Source: Tachypleus tridentatus
Lineage: Eukaryota > Arthropoda > Merostomata > Xiphosura > Limulidae
NCBI RefSeq assembly: GCF_004210375.1
Contig: NW_027467782.1
Span: forward strand, 34,275,771-34,339,770
Reading direction: 5' to 3'
DNA length: 64,000 bases
Numbering within the stretch: position 1 is the first letter of the stretch; each line of letters begins with the position of its first letter. Positions 14,501 through 27,100 of the stretch are shown in pieces. The notes beneath the pieces are model-generated. The model had not been told where the DNA came from, searched no databases, and worked only from the letters and a program-made list of their open reading frames with translations. A program made the translations under genes and the position numbers.

Positions 14501-17500
14501 CGACACTCATGTTAATGTAACACTTGCTACAAAGAACAAGAGAAGTCGTGTTATTAGAGCACTTGTAATAAAGAACAAGACATTCCTGTTAATGTAACAC
14601 TTCTTACAAAAAAACAAAGATACTCGTGTTAATCTAACACTTGTAATAAAGAACAAGACATTCCTGTTAATGTGACACTTGTTACAAAAAACAAAGATAC
14701 TCGTGTTAATCTTACACTTGTTACAAAGAACAAGAGAAACTCGTGTTATTGTAACACTTGTTAGAAAAAAACAAGAAACAATGATGTTAATATAACACTT
14801 GCTTCAAAGAATAAGAGAACTCATGCTAATATAAAACTCGTTACAAAAAAAAGAAGAGACAATCATCTTTATGTTACACTTGTTACAAAGAACAAGACTC
14901 ATGTTAATGTTACACTTGATACAAAGAACAAGATACAATTATGTTAATGTAACACTTGTTACAAAAAACAAGAAACACTCACGTTATTATAACACTTGTT
15001 ATAAAGAACAAGAGAACTCGCGTTTATGTAACACTAGTTACAAAACAAGAGACACCCATGTTTATGTAACACATGTGACAAAGAAGAAGAGACATGTTAA
15101 TATAACACTTGTTACGAAGAACAAGAGACACTCGTGTTAATGTAACACTTTTACAAAGAACAAGAGAACTCATGTTAATGAAACACTTTTATAAAGAACT
15201 ATAGAACTCGTGTTAATGAAACACTTGTTAAAAAGAACAAGAAACAATCATGTTAATATAACACTTGTATTGACATCAGTGTCTCTTGTTCTTTGAAACA
15301 AGTGTTACATTAACATGAATGTCTCTTGTTCTTTCTAACAAGTGTTATAATAACAAGATTTCTCTTGTTCTTTGAAACAAGTTTTAGATTAACATGACTG
15401 TTTTTTGTTCTTTGCAACAAGTGTTACATTAAGATGAATGTTTCTTGTTCTTTGTAACAAGTGTTATATTAAAACGATTTCTCTTGTTCTTTGCAATAAG
15501 TATTAACCTAATATTAGTGTCTCTTGTTCTTTGTAACAAGTGTAACATTAACATGAGTGTCTCTTTCTGTGTAAAAAGTGTTAAATTATAACGAGTGTGT
15601 TTTGTTCTTTGTAACAAGTCACATTAACACGAGTGTCTCCTGCTTATTGTTCCAAGTTTTCTGTTAATGAGTTTTCTTGTTCTTTATAACAAGTATTACA
15701 TTAACACGAGTTCTCTTGTTCTTTGTAACAAATGTTATATTAACATGATTGTCTTGTTCTTTGTAAGAAGTGTTATATCAACATGAGTGTCTCTTGTTCT
15801 TTGTAACAAGTGTTAGATTGATATGATTTTCTTGTTCTTTGTAACAATTGTTACATTAACATGAGTGTCTAGTTCTTTGTAACAAGTGTTATATTAATAC
15901 GAGTTCTCTTGTTCCTTGTAACAAGTGTTACATTGATATGATTGTTTCTTGTTCTTTGTAATAAGTGTTACATTAACATGAGTGTTTCTAGTTCTTTGTA
16001 AGAAGTTTTATATCAATACGAGTTCTCTTGTTCTTTGTAACAAATGTTAGATAAACATGAGTGTCTCTTGTTATTTGAACTAGTGTTAGATGGATATGAT
16101 TGTTTCTTGTTCTTTCCAACAAGTGTTACATTAACATGAGTGTCTCTAGATCTTTGTAACAAGTGTTACATTAACATGAGAGTCTCTTGTACTTTGTAAC
16201 AAGTAACATGTTAATACAACACTTGTTACAAAGAACACGACACTCATGTTAATGTAACACTTGCTACAAAGAACAAGAGAAGTCGTGTTAATAGAGCACC
16301 TGTAATAAAGAACAAGACATTCCTGTTAATGTAACACTTGTTACAAAAAACAAAGATACTCGTGTCAATCTAACACTTGTTACAAAGAACAAGAGAAACT
16401 CGTGTTATTGTAACACTTGTTAGAAAAAACAAGAAAAAATGATGTTAATATAACACTTGTTTCAAAAAATAAGAGAACTCATGCTAATATAAAACTTATT
16501 ACAAAAAGAAGAGACAATCATCTTTATGTTACACTTGTTACAAAGAAGAAGAGACTCATGTTAATGTAACACTTGTTAGAAAGAACAAGAAACAATCATG
16601 TTAATATATCACTTGATACAAAGAACAAGATACAATTATGTTAATGTAACACTTGTTACAAAAAACAAGAAACACTCACGTTATTATAACACTTGTTATA
16701 AAGAACAAGAGAACTCGCGTTTATGTAACACTAGTTACAAAAAACAAGAGGCACCCCTGTTTATGTAACACATGTGACAAAGAACAAGAGACAAGTTAAT
16801 ATAACACTTGTTACGAAGAACAAGAGACACTCGTGTTAATGTAACACTTTTACAAAGAACAAGAGACACTCGTGTTAATGAAACACTTTTATAAAGAACT
16901 ATAAAACTCGTGTTAATGAAACACTTGTTAAAAAGAACAAGAAACAATCATGTTAATATAACACTTGTTGTATTGACATCAGTGTCTCTTGTTCTTTGAT
17001 ACATGTGTTAGATTAACATGATTGTTTCTTGTTCTTTGTAACAAGTGTTTCATTAACATGAATGTCTCTTGTTCTTTCTAACAAGTGTTATAATAACAAG
17101 ATTTCTCTTGTTCTTTAAAACAAGTGTTAGATTAACATGATTGTTTCTTGTTCTTTGTAACAAGTGTTTCATTAACATGAATGTCTCTTGTTCTTTCTAA
17201 CAAGTGTTATAATAACAAGATTTCTCTTGTTCTTTGAAACAAGTGTTAGATTAACATGACTGTTTTTTGTTCTTTGCAACAAGTGTTACATTAAAACGAT
17301 TTCTCTTGTTCTTTGCAATAAGTATTAACCTAATATTAGTGTCTCTTGTTCTTTGTAACAAGTGTAACATTAACATGAGTGTCTCTTTCTGTGTAAAAAG
17401 TGTTAAATTATAACGAGTGTGTCTTGTTCTTTGTAACAAGTCACATTAACACGAGTGTCTCCTACTTATTGTTCCAAGTTTTCTATTAATGAGTTTTCTT

Positions 17501-20500
17501 GTTCTTTATAACAAGTATTACATTAACACGAGTTCTCTTGTTCTTTGTAACAAATGTTATATTTACATGATTGTCTTGTTCTTTGTAACAAGTGTTACAT
17601 TAACATGAGTGTCTCTAGTTCTTTGTAACAAGTGTTATATCAACATGTCTCTTGTTCTTTGTAAAAGTGTTACATAAACAAGAGTGTCTCTTGTTCTTTG
17701 TAACAAATGTTATTTAACATGATTGTCTCTTATTTTTTTGTAGCAACTGTTATATTAACACGACTTCTTGTTCGTTGTAACAAGTGTTACATTGATATGA
17801 TTGTTTCTTGTTCTTTGTAATAAGTGTTACATTAACATGAGTGTCTAGTTCTTTGTAAGAAGTTTTATATCAATACGAGTTCTCTTGTTCTTTGTAACAA
17901 GTGTTACGTTAACATGAGAGTCTCTTGTACATTGTAACAAGTGTTAGATAAACATGAGTGTCTCTTGTTCTTTGAACTAGTGTTAGATTGATATGATTGT
18001 TTCTTGTTCTTTCCAACAAATCTTACATTAACATGAGTGTCTCTAGATCTTTGTAACAAGTGTTACATTAACATGAGTCTCTTGTACTTTTTAACAAGTA
18101 ACATGTTAATACAACACTTGTTACAAAGAACACGACACTCATGTTAATGTAACACTTGCTACAAAGAACAAGAGAAGTCGTGTTAATAGAGCACTTGTAA
18201 TAAAGAACAAGACATTCCTGTTAATGTAACACTTCTTACAAAAAACAAAGATACTCGTGTTAATCTAACACTTGTAATAAAGAACAAGACATTCCTGTTA
18301 ATGTGACACTTGTTACAAAAAACAAAGATACTCGTGTTAATCTTACACTTGTTACAAAGAACAAGAGAAACTCGTGTTATTGTAACACTTGTTAGAAAAA
18401 ACAAGAAACAATGATGTTAATATAACACTTGCTTCAAAGAATAAGAGAACTCATTCTAATATAAAACTCGTTACAAAAAGAAGAGACAATCATCTTTATG
18501 TTACACTTGTTACAAAGAACAAGACTCATGTTAATGTTACACTTGATACAAAGAACAAGATACAATTATGTTAATGTAACACTTGTTACAAAAAACAAGA
18601 AACACTCACGTTATTATAACACTTGTTATAAAGAACAAGAGAACTCGCGTTTATGTAACACTAGTTACAAAAAACAAGAGACACCCATGTTTATGTAACA
18701 CATGTGACAAAGAAGAAGAGACATGTTAATATAACACTTGTTACGAAGAACAAGAGACACTCGTGTTAATGTAACACTTTTACAAAGAACAAGAGAACTC
18801 ATGTTAATGAAACACTTTTATAAAGAACTATAGAACTCGTGTTAATGAAACACTTGTTAAAAAGAACAAGAAACAATCATGTTAATATAACACTTGTATT
18901 GACATCAGTGTCTCTTGTTCTTTGAAACAAGTGTTACATTAACATGAATGTCTCTTGTTCTTTCTAACAAGTGTTATAATAACAAGATTTCTCTTGTTCT
19001 TTGAAACAAATGTTAGATTAACATGACTGTTTTTTGTTCTTTGCAACAAGTGTTACATTAAGATGAATGTTTCTTGTTCTTTGTAACAAGTGTTATATTA
19101 AAACGATTTCTCTTGTTCTTTGCAATAAGTATTAACCTAATATTAGTGTCTCTTGTTCTTTGTAACAAGTGTAACATTAACATGAGTGTCTCTTTCTGTG
19201 TAAAAAGTGTTAAATTATAACGAGTGTGTTTTGTTCTTTGTAACAAGTCACATTAACACGAGTGTCTCCTGCTTATTGTTCCAAGTTTTCTATTAATGAG
19301 TTTTCTTGTTCTTTATAACAAGTATTACATTAACACGAGTTCTCTTGTTCTTTGTAACAAATGTTATATTAACATGATTGTCTTGTTCTTTGTAACAAGT
19401 GTTACTTTAACATGATTGTCTTGTTCTTTGTAACAAGTGTTACATTAACATGAGTGTCTCTAGTTCTTTGTAACAAGTGTTATATTAATATGAGTTAACT
19501 TGTTCCTTGTAACAAGTGTTACATTGATATGATTGTTTCTTGTTCTTTGTAATAAGTGTTACATTAACATGAGTGTTTCTAGTTCTTTGTAAGAAGTTTT
19601 ATATCAATACGAGTTCTCTTGTTCTTTCCAACAAGTGTTACATTAACATGAGTGTCTCTAGATCTTTGTAACAAGTGTTACATTAACATGAGAGTCTCTT
19701 GTACTTTGTAACAAGTAACATGTTAATACAACACTTGTTACAAAAAACACGACACTCATGTTAATGTAACACTTGCTACAAAAAACAAGAGAAGTCGTGT
19801 TAATATAGCACTTGTAATAAAGAACAAGACATTCCTGTTAATGTAACGCTTGTTACAAAAAACAAAGATACTCGTGTTAATCTAACACTTGTTACAAAGA
19901 AGAAGAGAAACTCGTGTTATTGTAACACTTGTTTCAAAGAATAATAGAACTCATGCTAATATAAAACTTGTTACAAAAAGAAGAGACAATCATCTTCATG
20001 TTACACTTGTTACAAAGAACCAGAGACACTCATGTTTATGTTACACATGCTACAAAGAACAAGAAACAATCATGTTAATATATCACTTGATACAAAGAAC
20101 AAGATACAATTATGTTAATGTAACACTTGTTACAAAAAACAAGAAACACTCACGTTATTATAACACTTGTTATAAAAACAAGACAACTCGCGTTTATGTA
20201 ACACTAGTTACAAAAAACAAGAGACACCCATGTTTATGTAACACATGTGACAAAGAACAAGAGACATGTTAATATAACACTTGTTACGAAGAACAAGAGA
20301 CACTCGTGTTAATGTAACACTTTTACAAAGAACAAGAGACACTCGTGTTAATGTAACACTTTTACAAAGAACAAGAGAACTCATGTTAATGAAACACTTT
20401 TATAAAGAACGATAAAACTCGTGTTAATGAAACACTTGTTAAAAAGAACAAGAAACAATCATGTTAATATAACACTTGTTGTATTGACATCAGTGTCTCT

Positions 20501-21632
20501 TGTTAACACTTGTGAAAAGAACAAGAAACAATCATGTTAATATAACACTTGTTGTATTGACATCAGTGTCTCTTGTTCTTTGAAACAAGTGTTAGATTAA
20601 CATGACTGTTTTTTGTTCTTTGCAACAAGTGTTACATTAAAACGATTTCTCTTGTTCTTTGCAATAAGTATTAACCTAATATTAGTGTCTCTTGTTCTTT
20701 GTAACAAGTGTAACATTAACATGAGTGTCTCTTTCTGTGTAAAAAGTGTTAAATTATAACGAGTGTGTCTTGTTCTTTGTAACAAGTCACATTAACACGA
20801 GTGTCTCCTACTTATTGTTCCAAGTTTTCTATTAATGAGTTTTCTTGTTCTTTATAACAAGTATTACATTAACACGAGTTCTCTTGTTCTTTGTAACAAA
20901 TGTTATATTAACATGATTGTCTTGTTCTTTGTAACAAGTGTTACATTAACATGAGTGTCTCTAGTTCTTTGTAACAAGTGTTATATCAACATGTCTCTTG
21001 TTCTTTGTAAAAGTGTTACATAAACAAGAGTGTCTCTTGTTCTTTGTAACAAATGTTATTTAACATGATTGTCTCTTGTTTTTTGTAGCAACTGTTATAT
21101 TAACACGACTTCTTGTTCGCTGTAACAAGTGTTACATTGATATGATTGTTTCTTGTTCTTTGTAATAAGTGTTACATTAACATGAGTGTCTAGTTCTTTG
21201 TAAGAAGTTTTATATCAATACGAGTTCTCTTGTTCTTTGTAACAAGTGTTACGTTAACATGAGAGTCTCTTGTACATTGTAACAAGTGTTAGATAAACAT
21301 GAGTGTCTCTTGTTCTTTGAACTAGTGTTAGATTGATATGATTGTTTCTTGTTCTTTCCAACAAGTCTTACATTAACATGAGTGTCTCTAGATCTTTGTA
21401 ACAAGTGTTACATTAACATGAGTCTCTTGTACTTTGTAACAAGTAACATGTTAATACAACACTTGTTACAAAGAACACGACACTCATGTTAATGTAACAC
21501 TTGCTACAAAGAACAAGAGAAGTCGTGTTAATAGAGCACTTGTAATAAAGAACAAGACATTCCTGTTAATGTAACACTTACAAAAAACAAAGATACTCGT
21601 GTTAATCTAACACTTGTAATAAAGAACAAGAC

Positions 21633-21974
21633 ACTTCTGCTTTATATATTTATATTAATAATATTTTAATATAATAGCCTACATTTAATCCTCATGTTAA
21701 GGTTAGCAGTTTAATTTTTAACATTTCTAACAAAGGTGAAGAATTGCATATTGTGTTACATAATCTAACAGCTGTTCAGTTTTTAATTAAATTATAATAA
21801 ATGGTTTCAGCTTGAGTTTTGAGTTAAAAGTTCAAATATGTCTTATGAGAGAAGCGTAAGGTAAAAATTATTTTCAAACTTTCTTCACTAAAGAAAGTTT
21901 GAAATACGTTTTCTCTATTTTATTGCTTATGATATATATAAGAAGATTGTGATAGTAAACATATATACTGTTAC
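21633..21974. other. AT-rich spacer between satellite and Tudor exon
   Basis: About 340 bases of AT-rich single-copy-looking sequence. I see no ORF or repeat unit. It presumably is intron 5' of the Tudor exon, but no good polypyrimidine-AG acceptor sits directly before that exon. Confidence 0.5.
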
Positions 21975-22207
21975 TTTATAAATTGGGAGACTACTGTCAG
22001 GCAATATTTTCTGAAGATGGACTTCTCTATGAAGCATGTGTTATGAGTATTAATGAACAAGAAGGGACATGTGTTGTTCACTTTCTTGGGTATGGTAATG
22101 AGGAAGAAGTTTGGATTGGAGATCTTCTTGCATCTCAAGGAAAGCATGCAAGAGCACAGCAGGAACTTGCAGCCCAAGGTTATTTTGCTGATAACATTGA
22201 TGTGGAG
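21975..22207 (+). CDS. Tudor-domain exon, SMN (survival motor neuron) type
   Basis: The frame reads YKLGDYCQAIFSEDG, then LYEA, TCVVHF and GYGNEEE, which is the Tudor fold of SMN. That domain binds symmetrically dimethylated arginines on Sm proteins during snRNP assembly. The aromatic-cage positions of human SMN (W102, Y109, Y127, Y130) correspond here to F, Y, F and Y, so the cage is conservatively altered. The glutamate after GYGN, equivalent to the human disease site E134, is kept. The exon ends GTGGAG|GTAATA, a good donor in phase 0. The left boundary is uncertain: an in-frame TAA lies at 21956-21958 and no AG occurs between it and the conserved YKLGD, so either the acceptor is non-canonical or a base is wrong. 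No proline-rich or YG-box exon of SMN was found downstream. SMNDC1/SPF30 is the main alternative, but the TCVVxFxGYGN stretch favours SMN. A diverged paralogue or a broken copy cannot be excluded. Confidence 0.75.
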
Positions 22208-23899
22208 GTAATATATGCATACTCAGTCAGTAATTTAAGACTTGTATAACATTATACATTTATATATATTTATTATATTGACCTTTAAGTCATTGCTAAC
22301 CTACATCACAGAAGCTACAAGGATGCAGCACATGTGCACCCATCTTACTGAATCCAAGAGCATAAAACTGACCTTTAGTCATCACAAAGTTACCTATCTT
22401 GGCTGAGCTTTAGTGGGCTAGTATTTTCAGTTATATATGTATTATCATTACTACAATTAACAAATATGTTTTTAAACTTATTTCTTTTGTAAAATATAGA
22501 ACTATAAATAAAGAAGTAAAGCAAACAGTTATCTCTTCCAGTTACAACCTTTGTACTCAGTTGCTCTTTGCCTTATGTTGCTAATATTTAAGAAACTTCA
22601 CACGTGGAAGATGAGAAATTAAATAATTTTTAAAGGTTTTATATATATACATTTGAATAACCAAAAATTTATAAATTACTATATTGATACCATTATAATT
22701 TATCAAGTGTAGTAACTAAGCTGTATTTGGGTCTTAAAGAATATGAAATTTCAAACGGGCTAAAGACCCAACTTACCAGCACAAAGTAATACTTTAAAAT
22801 GGTTGAGAAAACCACTTGAGGGATATTTTAAGCTTTTGATTGGTTGTTCACAAGATGTAAGTGCATATAAGGACCTGTTTTCAAAATGGGAAGAAGTGAG
22901 TAGAGCCACTGTGTTTAATTCAGTATATGAATGATATATCAACAAATAGAAAAGATAGGAGGTTCTTATTTCATATTCTAGCTTCTCAGTATCAGTAATT
23001 TGAGTTCCTAATTTGTACAAAACAATAAGCTTCGTACTTGGACACCCAATCTGAACCAATGCTGCATTTAACGTACCTTGTGACACACAGAAATCAATGT
23101 TTAAAAGTGTTTTTTAATATTTATTTTTAAATTAAGAAATAGAATAATGTATAATATGAAAATTTACAGTATAATCTACAATTTGATACCAAACATAATG
23201 ACATAAATTCATAAAATAGTATTATAGTATTAAAGCAGTATTATAATTGCCTGAGAACAAGCTATTTTTTTATGTAATATATTGTAATGAATATATGTGT
23301 GTCCATGAAAGATATCATAAGTGAATGTTTTAAAAGTATTGCATGGTATTGTAAACAGTATAAATACAAAAATGCTTTGTTTCTAAACTCTGCCACAGTG
23401 ATTTTTGTATCTAAACTTTATGTAGTATTTGTCAACCTTTGACTGTGTTCTTTTAGGTTTATTCCCATTTTGTTTACAACTATTTAGTCTTAGTGCCAAT
23501 GGAAGTAGACAGCTTTTATGTCACTAGTTGCTCCACACATTTTTATTTTTGTGTGTTTTATCTTGTACAAAATAATACTTTTTCAAGAATTGAAAGAAAT
23601 CCTTTTAATTATTGCACAGAATAAGTTTTTTTCCTTCAGATAACTTAATACTTGCATGTTAAAATTTTTAAATATTTAGTATTGTACTTAAAGCTGGTAG
23701 AAGTATGTGTAACATTATTCTAAAACTGAAATCTATAAAGCTATAAAAATTAATGATAATTATTGGAATTATAATTTCAAATACTAAAGATTACTTGTAG
23801 TAACATCATTCTTTCAAAGAGGTAACTGCTAAAATTATACTTCTAGTTTCATTTTAAAGGTATTTTAGTTTAAAAATAAAATTGTGTTCTATTTACCAG
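22208..23899. other. Non-coding, AT-rich
   Basis: Mostly AT-rich intronic or intergenic DNA with scattered homopolymers and stops in all frames. A 108-codon minus-strand open frame at 22760-23086 has no recognisable domain and I do not call it a gene. Confidence 0.5.
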
Positions 23900-24176
23900 G
23901 GCCTGGCATGGCCAAGCGTGTTAAGGCATGCGACTCGTAATCTGAGGGTTGCGGGTTCGCATCCCCATCGCGCCAAACATGCTTGCCCTTTCAGCTGTGG
24001 GGGCATTATAATGTTACGGTCAATCCCACTATTTGTTGGTAAAAGAGTAGCCCAAGAGTTGGCAGTGGGTGGTGATGACTAGCTGCCTTCCCTCTCGTCT
24101 TACACTGCTAAATTAGGGACGGCTAGCACAGATAGACCTCGAGTAGTTTTGTGTGAAATTCAAAAACAAAACAATC
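23900..24176 (+). mobile_element. tRNA-derived SINE, family 1
   Basis: The tRNA-like head has an A-box region (GGCATGGCCAAGCGTG), CTCGTAA at the anticodon-loop position and a B box (GGGTTCGCATCCC). A conserved body (TGGTGATGACTAGCTGCC, ACTGCTAAATTAGGGACGGC) follows and a tail ends in CAAAAACAAAACAA. Imperfect flanking repeats (TTTACCAG before, TTTCACCAG after) fit target-site duplication. Divergence from the copies at 56225 and 61956 suggests an older insertion. Confidence 0.85.
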
Positions 24177-27100
24177 TTTTCACCAGAAAGAGTTATTACC
24201 TGAGTGTGCACTTCAGTGTAAGTTCCTGAGCATGCTGCAGGCCTCTAACAAAGCTCTCATTCCTACATCTATTAATGTGCATTGTACCAGTCTGTTGTTT
24301 CATCATTATTAAACCATAGCCCCCCAGCAGTAGGAGGGTGACACATCTTTTATGTGTAGTAGTCACCACAAACACAAGTGTAGTCTTTCCTTTCTTCATT
24401 ATCAAGTAGAATAATACTAAGTTTAAACTTAACAGTTAGAACTTTCATTTGAATTATGTTGATTTTGATTTTCTTTTAATTCACCTTTTATTGTTAGGGA
24501 AACATGTCCTACTACCTGTTATTGTTATTTAATCCAATGTACAAGTTTCATCCAGTAATCTTCAAGGTCATTATTAGATCTATGGCTATTGCCATACTTG
24601 TTTTAGTGTATTTCTAATTATTGCCGTTATTTTCTTTCTTTATGATTTAAGAAAAAGGACTGTCATAATATGAGCTTCATGTTTTCAACTGAATGTTCCC
24701 ACATTAATGATATCCTTCAAGGTTTTTAAAACTCTTTTACAGAAGTCATACTATACTGTAATGACAACTGCAGACAATGATCAGTGATATTACTGCCATT
24801 GTGCACAATTTGGCTGGTTTGATTCTTATCTCTGATGTAGGATACTAACTACACTTGCTTTAACTTCTCATTGAAGTTCTACTTTTGTCTTTCTATGCTT
24901 GGGATTTACAGTTATGTGTCTTTTGTTTTCTCTTTCTGCAGTTAATTTCTGCTAAATCTTGAACACCTGCATGGTCCTCTTTCACCTGATACTTTGAGTC
25001 TAGAGATATATTTTTCTTACATTTTTCTTTCAATCTACCCTTTTTCACCGTATTTCAATTTCTTTTTTGTTCTTCTGCTCCTTTGTATCCATCATGACCC
25101 TTCCAGCTTTTGTGAGGCAGCTTGCACATATTTGTTTTCCACTTTGCTCTGGGTTTTCTTCCATTTGTTCCATTTAGTTGGATATTTTTTTGGACTGCTC
25201 CTTATTAGGTTGCTTTATTTTCTGTTTAACCCTTATCCAGGACTTCTGTCTTGGGTCCTTGTGATATGGTGTTTGGGTTTTTGTGTTTTTTTTAATTAAG
25301 TTGGTATCTTTAGCTGATGATGCAGTTCTTCAGCAGTGTTTGTATTCACCAGATTTTTATTTTATATGTCTATATATATTGTTTTTTTTTGGAGTGATCC
25401 TCCTCTTTCTCTTGTCCTCTTCTTACTATTAACTATCTCCCTTAAGCCATGGAGGCAATTCATTCCTGGAGCTACTTGTTGACTTCAGTCCTGTAAAAAC
25501 TTTTCCATTGGTGAATCCCTTTGCTACATCCTATGAAGCTCTGTAGGTTCTTTCTCAGAGGTTTTTCCTTCCCTCTTTTACTCTGCACCTCTCCTATTGA
25601 ATAGGCTGTGAGGTAATTCCTCTGCTCCATTCTAGAGTTCTACTTCTGTATTTTTTTATCATTCCAATGAAGGCAGAAGGCTATTAGTCTGTCCCACTTA
25701 ACCCAATTTTGGTCTTTCTTTTGGTCAGTTTTCTCATCATGATGGATAACTTCCACATCTTGATTTGTATACATATTTTTTGCTTCCTTTGATTTACCTC
25801 AGTGATCAAATATTTGATTCTCAATAGTTCCTTTTAAGTTGGTTATGGCCCAGACTTTTTTTTCTCCGAGGTCATATTCTTGAAGCCTATTATATCACTA
25901 ATCTATAGACACTTGGTCTCCACTTACCACACCGAGTGTGGCTTACTTTGTTTTGACTTCCCTTTCCCTTCAGGAGTAGTCTCATTTCAATCTCAACCCT
26001 CCTCTAACTACATTCGTGGAGAAGGCACAGCCTACATTTTTGTCTTTGTCACTTGGAGGTTTTTGATACCAGGACTCTTGTTTCCTTTGTTTCCTGCATG
26101 AGTTATTTTGGAGGATTCCCTCTTCTCTTGAATCTTTTGTTCCTCTTAGATTTGCCCATACACATTTCCTTCAGTAGTTTATGATCTGTCAATGCAGGTA
26201 TCAGTTGATCTCACATGGCCCTGGATACCCTTTTTTCCCCATTTATACAGACTTGCATATGATTGGAGCCTTTCAGATCTCAGATCAGTGACTGTGTGCT
26301 CCTTCTGCATATAAATGTGAGTTTCTGTATCTTTGGTGACTGTAGGTGGTACTTAGTGCTTAACACTCACCAGTTCTGTAACAACACCTTTCAGCTGCTT
26401 CTGTTCCAATGAGGTACAGCTCTGGATGGCTGATCCATTTCTGATGCCAAGGGCAAGGTTTCTCTGGTTCTATATTTTTGAGCTAGTCTCTCCTCACAGT
26501 CTAACCTTCATTTTCTGTCTCATCTGTTTGGTATTTTTATTGTGATCCATTCAAAAAACATCTGTTGTTCCCTCCCCCATTGTGGAAGTACTCACTCTCA
26601 GAACTTCTTTTGTCTTGGTACTGGTCTTTCTCATATAAGATCATGATCATCAGATTTAGTTACTTATGAATCATGTCTTGAAAACTTAAGCTTAGGTGAT
26701 AGAAGAACAACTCTCTCCTAGATCTGGTACCTTTACATACAGTGGTTTCTCTATCTTCTGGTATTTGTAGTGGATTTTTCTCTCACTTTTGACCTCCTAT
26801 CATTACTGCCTTTCCACTCACTTTACTTTCAATCTCAGATACTATAGGATGTGATACAATAGTGTCCCATCACATACACCACAGTAACGTTTCATGTATC
26901 CTGGCTTTTGTCTCCCTCTTTTTGTCAGTTTCCACTCCACAGAACAACTCTCTCCCAGATTTGGAACCTATCCATACAGTGGTTTCTCTGTCTTCTGGAC
27001 TGCTTGTTTGTTTTTTCTTTGTTTTTTTCTGGTCTTATAACTACCTTATTCAACATATATATATTATCCAGACAGTGGGATGTACCAATAAGCAGTTGGT

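Larger units (their letters stand above)
1..21632. repeat. Higher-order satellite array with alternating block orientation
   Basis: The whole stretch is built from one ~40-bp unit (38-41 bp variants). Each unit contains CTTGTTACAAAGAACAAG, then a variable GAGACACTCATG-like linker, then GTTAATGTAAC. Units occur in two orientations: P (as written here) and M (reverse complement, CTTGTTCTTTGTAACAAG). Orientation changes by blocks. P blocks run at roughly 396-1000, 1768-2535, 3808-4135, 4712-5517, 6290-6612, 7008-7625, 8396-8672, 9078-9805, 10872-11678, 12720-13460, 14468-15272, 16205-16977, 18098-18900, 19715-20484 and 21449-21632; M blocks fill the rest. A diagnostic M segment (TTTCTGTGTAAAAAGTGTTA) recurs near 185, 1330, 2860, 3430, 5846, 7957, 10090, 12008, 13790, 15562, 17385, 19190 and 20730, which gives the higher-order period. 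The array begins before base 1 and ends where unit similarity stops, at about 21632. No gene, SINE or LINE interrupts it. Short open frames exist in every copy but follow from the unit length. Confidence 0.95.

Noticed and set aside
1-21632. Dozens of 60-127-codon ORFs such as those beginning MLQRTRHTRYN and MLEKTRNNDVN
   Set aside because: They are by-products of the satellite. The unit is ~40 bp (1 mod 3) and has few stops, so a run of units stays open while cycling through the three frames. Copies differ by indels without frame preservation and occur on both strands.
1-21632. CRISPR-like array of short regular repeats
   Set aside because: There are no unique spacers; the intervening bases are part of the repeat unit, and the rest of the window is clearly eukaryotic.
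24994-25299. 101-codon hydrophobic ORF resembling a membrane protein
   Set aside because: The Phe/Leu/Tyr richness follows from the T-rich strand; there are no domain motifs or convincing splice context.
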